In this document: one piece after another, positions 16,036 through 23,711 of the stretch
Layout of the letters: each line of letters begins with the position of its first letter
How positions within the stretch are numbered: the first letter of the stretch is position 1
Source of the DNA: Bacillota bacterium
GTDB lineage: Bacteria; Bacillota; Clostridia; Lachnospirales; Lachnospiraceae
Reading direction: 5' to 3'
Length of the DNA stretch: 45,875 nucleotides
NCBI GenBank assembly: GCA_023392995.1
Contig: JAEWMZ010000424.1
Span: 1 to 45,875 of the forward strand
Notes under the pieces: generated by a model
The model's input: the letters and a program-made list of their open reading frames with translations, nothing else
The model's database searches: none
What the model was told of the DNA's origin: nothing
Position numbers and translations under genes: made by a program

Positions 16036-17568
16036 ATGAAACTAATTAAGAGATGTATAGCAGTCTTAATGATTGCAACCCTGACCGTTGGTTTAACAGC
16101 CTGCAGTTCTTCGAATAAACAAAAGGAGAATACTTCAGGAACCACGGGAGGAACAGAGAAATCCTATGATAAGATAGTTTATGCGTATGCAACCTTTAAT
16201 AACATTCCTACCTCAGAGACACTGGATACGGTAGAGGAGGCAATTAATAAGATTACCAGAGAGAAAATCGGTGTGGAGGTAGAGCTGATGCCGGTAGCTA
16301 TAGCAGATTACTCCTCTTCGGTTAACCTGGCATTACAGGGCGGAGATAAGATTGATATTTTTGAATCTCTTGGAGATTTCAACACCAGCGTATCAAATGG
16401 TGCCGCTTATGACTTGACCGATCTGATCGATCAGTATGCACCGGAAACCAAGGCAACCTTGGGTGAGGATTTGCTGGCAGCCTGCCAGAAGGATGGAAAA
16501 TTGTACGGAATACCATCCTATAAACCATATGCACTTACCCCTATGGTTATCTATAAGAAGGAAATTGCTGATAAGCTTGGAATTGATATGACTCAAGTGA
16601 AGAGTATCAATGATCTGACGGATGTTCTAAGAAAAGTAAAAGCAGCTTATCCGGACATGACACCACTGGTACCTGCAAATCAGGGAAATCTGAATATGAA
16701 CCTGCTGGCAGGCAATATGGATTATTTGACCGATGATTATAACAGCCCTAAGGGTGTTTTAATGGGCGACAACATGAGCGTTGTAAATTACTATACCACC
16801 GATGTATTTAAGAATATCTGTAACCTTGTACGCACCTGGTATACCGAAGGACTGATCCTTCAAGATGCAGCAACCACTACCAGCAGTGCAGCTGAGCTTA
16901 TGTCAGCAGACAATACCTTCTGTTATGTAGCTTCCTATAGTTATCCTACCGCAGATACAGCAGCGTCCTTACAGGCACAGACCGGCGGAAAGCCACTGGG
17001 TGCGGTACAGATCGGAGATGCTTATCTGGATACGACCTCCATTAATGCATTATCCTGGATGGTTTCCTCAACCTGCAAAACACCGGAAGCAGCTCTTAAA
17101 TTCCTGAATCTTACCTTTACCGATAAAGATATTATCAACCTGTTAATCTATGGAATTCAGGACAGGGATTACGTACTGGATGCAGACGGCTTTGTTTCCT
17201 ATCCGGAAGGACAGGATGCCAGCACAGTACCTTATACCGCACAGTTAAGCTGCGGAACCTTGGGGAACTTCTTCCTTATGTATCCGATGGTGGGAACCAG
17301 CAAGGAATCCTTAGCTTGGGAGGAAGAGCAGAATCAGCTTGCAAAGAAATCACCTGCTATGGGCTTTACCTTTGATTCTAGTCCTGTTTCAACCGAATAT
17401 ACCGCGGTAAGCAACGTAGTTTCCCAGTATCTGCCGGGATTGTTATGCGGAAGTGTTGATCCGGAGACAATGATAGCAGAATTTAATGAGAAGCTTACCA
17501 CTGCTGGCTTTGATGCGATTATCGCTGAAAAGCAGAAACAGTTGGATGCATGGCTGGCGAATAAGTAA
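16036..17568 (+). CDS. Sugar ABC transporter substrate-binding lipoprotein
   Basis: A 510-residue solute-binding protein, lipid-anchored outside the membrane: signal peptide with lipobox LTAC (Cys at residue 23), then a Ser/Thr-rich linker and a two-lobed binding domain (IVYAYATFNNIPTSETLDTV; GGDKIDIFESLGDFNTSVSN; YGIPSYKPYALTPMVIYKKE). It resembles the LplA/YtcQ-type proteins that pair with LplB/LplC permeases and YesMN systems. GGGAGG lies 9 bases before the ATG. It starts an operon with two permeases, and a hairpin after it (17578-17644) probably raises its level relative to the permeases. The ligand is unknown; the locus suggests a plant oligosaccharide. Confidence 0.93.
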   Translation: MKLIKRCIAVLMIATLTVGLTACSSSNKQKENTSGTTGGTEKSYDKIVYAYATFNNIPTSETLDTVEEAINKITREKIGVEVELMPVAIADYSSSVNLALQGGDKIDIFESLGDFNTSVSNGAAYDLTDLIDQYAPETKATLGEDLLAACQKDGKLYGIPSYKPYALTPMVIYKKEIADKLGIDMTQVKSINDLTDVLRKVKAAYPDMTPLVPANQGNLNMNLLAGNMDYLTDDYNSPKGVLMGDNMSVVNYYTTDVFKNICNLVRTWYTEGLILQDAATTTSSAAELMSADNTFCYVASYSYPTADTAASLQAQTGGKPLGAVQIGDAYLDTTSINALSWMVSSTCKTPEAALKFLNLTFTDKDIINLLIYGIQDRDYVLDADGFVSYPEGQDASTVPYTAQLSCGTLGNFFLMYPMVGTSKESLAWEEEQNQLAKKSPAMGFTFDSSPVSTEYTAVSNVVSQYLPGLLCGSVDPETMIAEFNEKLTTAGFDAIIAEKQKQLDAWLANK

Positions 17569-17577
17569 ATGTCTTAA

Positions 17578-17644
17578 AGGGGCTGTTGCAAAAAGCGGCT
17601 GGCGGATATGACTTGCCTTTCTGCTGTGTTTTGCGGCAGCCCCT
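17578..17644 (+). terminator. Intra-operon hairpin between binding protein and permeases
   Basis: AGGGGCTG-GCAAAA pairs with TTTTGC-CAGCCCCT around a loop containing GCGGATATGACTTGCC. There is no T-run directly after the stem, so it is more likely a transcript-stabilising or attenuating hairpin than a full stop. The same loop words recur in hairpins at 23598 and 28446. Confidence 0.6.
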
Positions 17645-17689
17645 AAAAGTTACAAGATAGTGTGGAACTGCTCAGGAATGGAGAAAAAA

Positions 17690-18613
17690 ATGAAGAATAT
17701 GAGTAAAAAAAATAAGGGTTTGGCAAAAAACGGACCCCTTCTCTTAATCGCATTGCCAGGAATTGTGTATTTGCTGATTAATAATTATATCCCTATGTTT
17801 GGCGTATTCCTTGCTTTTAAGAAATTTAATTATTCCAAAGGAATTTTCGGAAGTGACTGGTGCGGCTTTGATAATTTTAAATATCTGTTTAAACAGGATG
17901 CATTTCTTATTGTACGAAATACCATCCTTTATAATCTGGCCTTTATTATATTGGGAACAATCCTCTCCATCGTTGTAGCCATTCTGATGTGCGAATTGGG
18001 AGAAAAATTCAGAGTAAAGATCTTTCAGTCCTCCCTGTTACTTCCAAATCTATTATCCTGGGTAGTCATTGGCTTCATTGGCTTTGCATTTTTAAATTCG
18101 GACACAGGATTCATTAATCATACCGTAATTAAGCTGTTCGGAGGAAAAGAGATAGCCTGGTATACTACACCGAAGTACTGGCCTGCCATTTTGATTCTGG
18201 TGTATCTGTGGAAAAATATTGGTTACAGCAGTATTATCTATATGGCAAGTATCTCTGGTATTGATAAAAGTATCTTTGAAGCTGCAAAAATTGACGGTGC
18301 TACAAAATTAAAGCAGATCAGACACATTACCATTCCCATGTTAAAGCCGACTGTTATTATTCTGACCCTGATGAGTGTGGGAAGAATCTTCTACTCTGAC
18401 TTTGGATTATTTTATCAGGTACCAATGAATTCAGGTGCTCTTTATAATGTGACACAGACAATTGATACCTATGTATATCATGGTTTAATGGAACTTAATA
18501 ATGTTGGAATGTCCGCAGCAGCAGGCTTGTATCAGTCGGTCATTGGATTTGTTCTGGTTATGCTGGCAAATACAATTGTTCGAAAGGTGGATAGTGACAA
18601 CGCATTGTTTTAG
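17690..18613 (+). CDS. Sugar ABC transporter permease (LplB-type)
   Basis: A 307-residue inner-membrane permease with six predicted TM helices and the EAA loop FEAAKIDGATKLKQIRHITI-PML that docks the ATPase. The N-terminus (NGPLLLIALPGIVYLLINNY, IPMFGVFLAFKKF) is typical of LplB/YtcP-like permeases. GGAG ends 6 bases before ATG 17690, so this start is preferred to a GTG 30 bases upstream. It forms the channel with the next gene. No ATPase is encoded in the operon; an MsmX-like shared ATPase elsewhere is inferred. Confidence 0.94.
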   Translation: MKNMSKKNKGLAKNGPLLLIALPGIVYLLINNYIPMFGVFLAFKKFNYSKGIFGSDWCGFDNFKYLFKQDAFLIVRNTILYNLAFIILGTILSIVVAILMCELGEKFRVKIFQSSLLLPNLLSWVVIGFIGFAFLNSDTGFINHTVIKLFGGKEIAWYTTPKYWPAILILVYLWKNIGYSSIIYMASISGIDKSIFEAAKIDGATKLKQIRHITIPMLKPTVIILTLMSVGRIFYSDFGLFYQVPMNSGALYNVTQTIDTYVYHGLMELNNVGMSAAAGLYQSVIGFVLVMLANTIVRKVDSDNALF

Positions 18614-18683
18614 TAAGCAAATCAAGCAAAGGTCACTTCACAAATATTTGCCTGCGGTATAACCGACAGGATGGAAGAAAGGC

Positions 18684-19586
18684 ATGGTTAGTGTTATGGT
18701 TAAAGTAACGGACGAAAAACGTTTTAGATATGTATCAACAGGAATTCTTGCGATTTTATCAGTAATCGCATTGCTTCCTATCATTTTAATCGTAGTGGCA
18801 TCCTTTACGGATGAAAAGGCATTATTGTCAAATGGTTATTCCTATTTCCCAAAGGCATTTAGTATCAGTGCTTACTATTACATGGTAAAGCAGGGAACGA
18901 TTATCTTAAGATCCTATGGCATTACCATATTAGTGACGGCACTTGGAACCTTGGGCAGCGTATTGATTACCACCATGCTGGCTTATCCCATGTCCCGAAA
19001 GAGCTTTAAATATAGGAATGCCCTTTCCTTTTTTGTGTTTTTTACGATGCTTTTTAATGGAGGTATCGTGTCCTCTTATATGATGTGGTCTAATTTACTT
19101 CATGTGAAAAATACGATTTGGGCACTGGCATTGCCTAACTATTTAGTTACAGCATTTAATGTATTCCTGGTAAGAAATTATTATACGAATAATGTACCGG
19201 AGGCTTTAATTGAATCAGCACAGATTGACGGAGCCAGTGAGCTACGTACCTTCTGGAAGATCATTATCCCTCTCTCTGTTCCCTCTGTAGCAACGATCAG
19301 TCTGTTTACTGCACTTTGCTATTGGAATGACTGGGTAAACGGTTTATACTATATTACAGATTCTAAATTCTTTGGTATACAGAATCTCTTAATTAAGATC
19401 ATGAACAATGTTCAGTTTTTAAAATCCGGATCGGCAAATTTATTGGGAGTCGGTAATATGGAGCTGCCAGGTACTTCCGTTCGAATGGCTATGGCAGTGA
19501 TTGGTATTCTTCCGATCATGGTAATTTATCCTTTTATTCAAAAATATTTTATCAAGGGTGTTATTGTTGGAGCGGTGAAAGGCTAA
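18684..19586 (+). CDS. Sugar ABC transporter permease (LplC-type)
   Basis: A 300-residue inner-membrane permease with six TM helices and the EAA loop LIESAQIDGASELRTFWKII-IPLS. It is the second half of the heterodimeric channel begun by the preceding gene, following the family gene order binding protein, LplB-like, LplC-like. GAAAGG precedes the ATG at 18684; an in-frame ATG four codons later is an alternative. The next gene begins 12 bases after its stop, indicating cotranscription. Confidence 0.94.
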   Translation: MVSVMVKVTDEKRFRYVSTGILAILSVIALLPIILIVVASFTDEKALLSNGYSYFPKAFSISAYYYMVKQGTIILRSYGITILVTALGTLGSVLITTMLAYPMSRKSFKYRNALSFFVFFTMLFNGGIVSSYMMWSNLLHVKNTIWALALPNYLVTAFNVFLVRNYYTNNVPEALIESAQIDGASELRTFWKIIIPLSVPSVATISLFTALCYWNDWVNGLYYITDSKFFGIQNLLIKIMNNVQFLKSGSANLLGVGNMELPGTSVRMAMAVIGILPIMVIYPFIQKYFIKGVIVGAVKG

Positions 19587-19598
19587 GGAGGAAACAGG

Positions 19599-20015
19599 AT
19601 GAACCTGGAAGCAGAAATTATAATGAAATTAAAGGTACAATGTGATCCACTCTTAGAGGTTGGACAGGATGGTCGTGGAGATTTACGGGTGATTCCCATA
19701 ATCGGGGGAACCTTTGACGGGAAGCTGCGCGGTGAGGTAGTCTCCGGAGGTGCAGACTGGAATACGGATTTGGGAGATGGGTTGGCTCATGTTTTTGCAA
19801 AGTATTTATTAAAAACAGAAGACGGAGAATATATTGCAATTGAAAACGAAGGTAAAATTGATTTTAGCAGCTCCGCTTTCATTAAGACAACACCCAGGTT
19901 CCAGGTCAATTCAGCAGGAAAATATGCCTGGTTAAATACCGGAGTTTATGTGGCGTCACTGGAGGCAGGCGAAGCAGAAGGTCAGGTGGAGATAACCATT
20001 TACCGCTTGAATTAA
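19599..20015 (+). CDS. DUF3237 family protein
   Basis: A 138-residue cytoplasmic protein matching the DUF3237 family, small beta-barrel proteins of unknown function: GDLRVIPIIGGTFDGKLRGE, VVSGGADWN, LLKTEDGEYIAIENEGK, YAWLNTGVYVASL. The blocks GG-F-G-G-V-GGADW are the family's hallmark. AGGAGG lies 7 bases before the ATG and the gene begins 12 bases after the permease stop, so it belongs to the sugar operon. A role in processing the imported sugar is suggested only by position. Confidence 0.85.
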   Translation: MNLEAEIIMKLKVQCDPLLEVGQDGRGDLRVIPIIGGTFDGKLRGEVVSGGADWNTDLGDGLAHVFAKYLLKTEDGEYIAIENEGKIDFSSSAFIKTTPRFQVNSAGKYAWLNTGVYVASLEAGEAEGQVEITIYRLN

Positions 20016-20069
20016 AAAGAAACAGATTGATCGGCCGAAAGGATAAGAATATTAAGGAGGAATAGCGCT

Positions 20070-20894
20070 ATGACAGTTAGGGAGATTGTAGACGGGATTA
20101 TTCATAAAACGGGTTTAGAACCCTTACCTCTTAATCAGACCTGTGATCAGCTGATGACAGGCAGCTTTGATATGGAGGTTACCAAGATTGTAACAACTTT
20201 TATGGCTACGGTAGAAGTGATTCAGGAAGCCATTCGAATCGGAGCTAACTTTATCATCACCCATGAACCTACTTGGTTTACCGGCAGGGATGCAACCGAT
20301 TGGCTTGAGGAAGATCCGGTATATCTTAAGAAGAAAAGCTTAATCGAACAGCATAAGATAGCAATCTGGAGATTTCATGACCATATGCATATGGGGGAGG
20401 AAGATGGAATCTATCGGGGCTTTGAATTGGAATTTGATTTAGAACAATACAAAATAGAAAATAGTGAGAGCTTTCAACATTTTGGAGGCTGCTATCAGAT
20501 ACCTCCGAAAACCCTGGCAGAGCTATGCTATTATTTTAAAGAGAAGCTGGATATGAAGGTTATCCAGATTGTTGGAAATCCGGATATGGTCGTTGAAAGA
20601 ATTGGTGTATTGGTGGGCGGAGGAAGCCTGGGATTGGGTGTTGAGGAAATGCCGATGAAGCTCATGCATGAGGGCAAGCTGGATCTGCTGGTTTGCGGTG
20701 ACATTACAGAGTGGACAACAAGTGCCTATGTAAGAGATGCAGCCGCACTGGGAATGAATAAAGGAATGCTGGTACTGGGGCACGAACGCAGTGAGGAAGC
20801 GGGAATGAAGCATCTGGGCAGCTGGCTAAAGAGCATTACCGGTGAGCTGGAGGTGCAATTTGTAGATGCTGGTGAACCCTTTCTCTATCTATAA
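20070..20894 (+). CDS. Nif3/DUF34 family metal-binding protein
   Basis: A 274-residue protein of the Nif3-like (DUF34, NGG1p-interacting factor 3) family. Metal ligands are visible as H65-E66 in FIITHEPTWF and H103-D104-H105 with H107 in RFHDHMH; the later part contains VGVLVGGGSLG and VCGDITEWTT, and a final H-rich helix begins near LVLGHERSEEAGMKHL. Typical members bind two divalent metals and have no settled function, although they are linked to metal homeostasis and GTP cyclohydrolase-like folds. AAGGAGG precedes the ATG. The placement in a sugar operon between DUF3237 and an esterase is unusual and suggests a hydrolase-like role on a sugar derivative. Confidence 0.85.
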   Translation: MTVREIVDGIIHKTGLEPLPLNQTCDQLMTGSFDMEVTKIVTTFMATVEVIQEAIRIGANFIITHEPTWFTGRDATDWLEEDPVYLKKKSLIEQHKIAIWRFHDHMHMGEEDGIYRGFELEFDLEQYKIENSESFQHFGGCYQIPPKTLAELCYYFKEKLDMKVIQIVGNPDMVVERIGVLVGGGSLGLGVEEMPMKLMHEGKLDLLVCGDITEWTTSAYVRDAAALGMNKGMLVLGHERSEEAGMKHLGSWLKSITGELEVQFVDAGEPFLYL

Positions 20895-21149
20895 GCGTGT
20901 TTAAGCGGGCTGAGAATATTCGATAAGAGACCAATGTTGGCAGTAGTCTGATTAACAAGCAATATTGATATTAAGAAATAATTTTGCATTTAACCATATT
21001 CATAAAAAAGAAAGAGTTAATATATAAGAAAAATAGCAGTGTTTTATTGTCATTGAAAAATAATTCAAAGAAGTAGAATATAACAGAAGTAGAATATAAG
21101 AGGCAGTGGAATCTGGAGGCAGCGGGTTCTGCAGCCGGAGGGAGAGATT

Positions 21150-21953
21150 ATGGCACTGATACAAGGAGATTTTTATTCCACAGCACTGGCGAAGTTAACA
21201 AATTATTATTTGGTATTACCGAATGACGTTTTTCCCGGTATGATTGAGGGAAATAAACATTATAGCAGAAATATGAAAACTTTATATCTGCTCCACGGCT
21301 ATTCCGGTTCAGCCAGAGACTGGCTTCTGGGGAGTCGGGCGCAGGAGCTGGCGATTCAATATAATCTGGCAATTGCTATGCCGACGGGCGATAACAGCTT
21401 TTACCTTGATCGGAAAGGCACCGGCAGAGCTTATTGCCAGCATGTCGGAAAAGAATTCATCGATTATACAAGAAAGACGTATGGATTGTCTGACCGTAGA
21501 GAGGATACCTATATCGGAGGCAATTCTATGGGAGGATTTGGTGCGATCCATACAGGACTTACTTTTCCGGAAACCTTTCAAAGTATATTGGCACTTTCTT
21601 CGGCGTTAATTATACATGATATTAAAAATCAGCCGGAAGACTTTACGAATGCCATTGCAGATTATGAATATTACTCTACCGTGTTTGGCGATTTGAAGCT
21701 GCTGGAACACAGCGAGAATAATCCGGAACAGTTAGTGCGAAGGCTCAAGGAAGAGGGGAAAGAGATACCAGCCATCTATATGGCCTGCGGTACGGAAGAC
21801 TTCCTTCTAGAGCAGAACAGGAGCTTTCATACGTTTTTAGAGAAAGAACAGGCTTTAGTAACCTATCAGGAAGGTCCTGGGGTTCATGACTGGAGCTTTT
21901 GGAATGAATATTTGGAAAAGGGCATCGAGTGGTTTCTGGAAGCAGAGCAATAG
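21150..21953 (+). CDS. CE1/tributyrin-esterase-like carbohydrate esterase
   Basis: A 267-residue alpha/beta hydrolase without signal peptide. LLHGYSGSARDWL holds the oxyanion region, the nucleophile is S126 in GGNSMGGFGA, the acid is probably the aspartate of ACGTEDFLLEQNR, and the histidine is in PGVHDWSFWNEYLEKGIEWF. This pattern is that of EstA/tributyrin esterases and CE1 feruloyl or acetyl esterases. It would remove acyl decorations from imported xylan-type oligosaccharides in the cytoplasm. GGAGGGAG precedes the ATG. The upstream gap of 255 bases contains no clear terminator, so it may be in the same transcript as the transporter genes. Substrate is inferred. Confidence 0.87.
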   Translation: MALIQGDFYSTALAKLTNYYLVLPNDVFPGMIEGNKHYSRNMKTLYLLHGYSGSARDWLLGSRAQELAIQYNLAIAMPTGDNSFYLDRKGTGRAYCQHVGKEFIDYTRKTYGLSDRREDTYIGGNSMGGFGAIHTGLTFPETFQSILALSSALIIHDIKNQPEDFTNAIADYEYYSTVFGDLKLLEHSENNPEQLVRRLKEEGKEIPAIYMACGTEDFLLEQNRSFHTFLEKEQALVTYQEGPGVHDWSFWNEYLEKGIEWFLEAEQ

Positions 21954-21997
21954 GCTTACAGGAGTAAATATTGGGTGCTTGAAAGGCGGTACGTAAG

Positions 21998-23419
21998 TTG
22001 AAGAAGATCGAGAATAAAATAATGCTGATCACCTATTCAGATTCAATGGGCAGTAATTTAAAGGATCTGCATTATATTGTTAATAAATATTTTTCTAAGG
22101 CAATCGGAGGTATTCATGTGCTTCCCTTTTTCCCCTCCTCCGGAGACCGGGGATTTGCGCCCATCGACTATCATAAGGTGGATCCTGCCTTTGGTGACTG
22201 GAGTGATATTGAGCGGCTGGCAGAGGATTATTATCTGATGTTTGATTACATGATCAACCATATATCTGCCCAAAGCGAATATTATCAGGACTTTCTGGCA
22301 AATAAGGAGGATTCCCCGTACAGTGATCTGTTTATCAGGTTCAAAGATTTCTGGGAAAATGGAGAGCCCACAGAGGAAGAGGTTGCCGCAATCTATAAAA
22401 GGAAGCCCAGAGCACCCTATGTGGATGTGCATTTCGCAGATGGTACAACGGAGAAGGTTTGGTGTACCTTTGACGAGGAACAGATCGATATTAACTGTAC
22501 TACGGATACTGCCAAACGCTTTATTCGTGATAATTTACTGGATTTGTGCAAGCATGGGGCAGCGTTCATCCGTTTGGATGCTTTTGCCTACGCTACAAAG
22601 AAAGCGGGCACCAGCTGCTTTTTTATTGAGCCGGACATTTGGGAATTACTTCAGGAGTGCTCTAAAGTTTTACAGCCTTATCAGGTGGAGTTGCTGCCGG
22701 AGATTCATGAGCATTATACGATCCAGAAAAAGATTGAAGAAAAGGACTTTTATGTCTATGATTTTGCCCTTCCCATGCTGATGATCAATGCACTGTACTA
22801 TGGCAATACCAGATATCTTAAGAACTGGCTTGCAATCTGTCCCAGAAAGCAGTTTACTACGCTGGATACCCATGATGGAATTGGAGTGGTGGATGTGAAG
22901 GATTTACTGCCGGAGGAGGAGATCGAAAGAACCAAGGAGGATATCTTTCAGTACGGAGCTAATGTGAAGAAGATTTATAATACAGCTGCTTATCATAATC
23001 TGGATGTCTACCAGGTGAATTGCTCCTACTATTCAGCCCTGGGAGATGATGATGAGGCTTATCTGCTGGCTCGGGCAGTGCAATTTTTTGCGCCTGGAAT
23101 TCCTCAGGTATACTATGTGGGGCTTCTGGCGGGAAGGAATGACTTAAAGCTGTTAGAGGAGACCAAGGTTGGACGAAATATCAACCGGCATTATTATAGC
23201 TTATCAGAGATTGACCAGGAGGTTGAGCGGCCGGTTGTTCAAAAGCTCCTTAGATTAATGGAGCTTCGCAACCAGCATCCGGCTTTTAACGGAAGCTTTG
23301 AGTTAGTGGATACTCCTGAGCAAGAGCTTCATATCATCAGAACCTGGAAGGAACACAGAGCAGAGCTGAAAGCAGATTTTAAAACCAAGAAATTTGAAAT
23401 TACTGTAACGGAGTATTAG
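21998..23419 (+). CDS. gtfA: Sucrose phosphorylase, GH13 subfamily 18
   Basis: A 473-residue cytoplasmic enzyme that converts sucrose and phosphate to glucose-1-phosphate and fructose. It matches streptococcal GtfA-type enzymes along its full length: MLITYSDSMGSNLKDLHYIV, VLPFFPSSGDRGFAPIDYHK, nucleophile D194 in FIRLDAFAY, acid/base E235 in LLPEIHEH, transition-state D293 in LDTHDGIGVVDV, HNLDVYQVN acceptor loop and GRNINRHYYS. All catalytic residues are present. The TTG start follows AAAGGCGGT. It ends the sugar operon 44 bases after the esterase; MITE copy c begins 8 bases after its stop. Related GH13_18 enzymes acting on glucosylglycerate or sucrose-6-phosphate cannot be fully excluded, but the acceptor motifs favour sucrose. 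Confidence 0.93.
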   Translation: MKKIENKIMLITYSDSMGSNLKDLHYIVNKYFSKAIGGIHVLPFFPSSGDRGFAPIDYHKVDPAFGDWSDIERLAEDYYLMFDYMINHISAQSEYYQDFLANKEDSPYSDLFIRFKDFWENGEPTEEEVAAIYKRKPRAPYVDVHFADGTTEKVWCTFDEEQIDINCTTDTAKRFIRDNLLDLCKHGAAFIRLDAFAYATKKAGTSCFFIEPDIWELLQECSKVLQPYQVELLPEIHEHYTIQKKIEEKDFYVYDFALPMLMINALYYGNTRYLKNWLAICPRKQFTTLDTHDGIGVVDVKDLLPEEEIERTKEDIFQYGANVKKIYNTAAYHNLDVYQVNCSYYSALGDDDEAYLLARAVQFFAPGIPQVYYVGLLAGRNDLKLLEETKVGRNINRHYYSLSEIDQEVERPVVQKLLRLMELRNQHPAFNGSFELVDTPEQELHIIRTWKEHRAELKADFKTKKFEITVTEY

Positions 23420-23426
23420 AATTTTA

Positions 23427-23576
23427 AGGCAATTGCGAAAAAGATAGTTTTTGTAATCGTATCCACAACAAATACTATTCCTACGCTCCAACGCTTCCTT
23501 CGGGCTTAGCTTCCGCTTCGATATAGTATTTGTTGTGTATACAATAACTTCAGTTAATGAGTTTCGCAATGACCTA
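23427..23576 (-). mobile_element. 150-bp MITE family, copy c
   Basis: 150 bp, ends AGGCAATTGCGAAA and GTTTCGCAATGACCT(A); core in minus orientation. The hairpin arms ACAACAAATACTAT / ATAGTATTTGTTGT are perfectly complementary but differ from other copies at several positions on both arms. No clear flanking duplication. It follows the stop codon of sucrose phosphorylase by 7 bases, unlike the other complete copies, which precede genes. Confidence 0.87.
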
Positions 23577-23597
23577 AATTAAGATTCTTTATGAAAT

Positions 23598-23696
23598 GAG
23601 CTGCCACAAAGGCGGCTGCGCGGATATGATACGCCATTTCCTACGATTTGTGTAGGCAAAGCATGTCCACACAGTCTCAGTGGCAGCTCTTTTTTA
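23598..23696 (+). terminator. Long-range hairpin terminator of the sucrose phosphorylase operon
   Basis: GAGCTGCCAC (23598-23607) pairs perfectly with GTGGCAGCTC (23680-23689), followed by six or more T. The 72-base loop contains GCGCGGATATGATACGCC, resembling the loops of hairpins at 17578 and 28446. Confidence 0.75.
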
Positions 23697-23711
23697 TTAT
23701 CAAGTCCCCAA

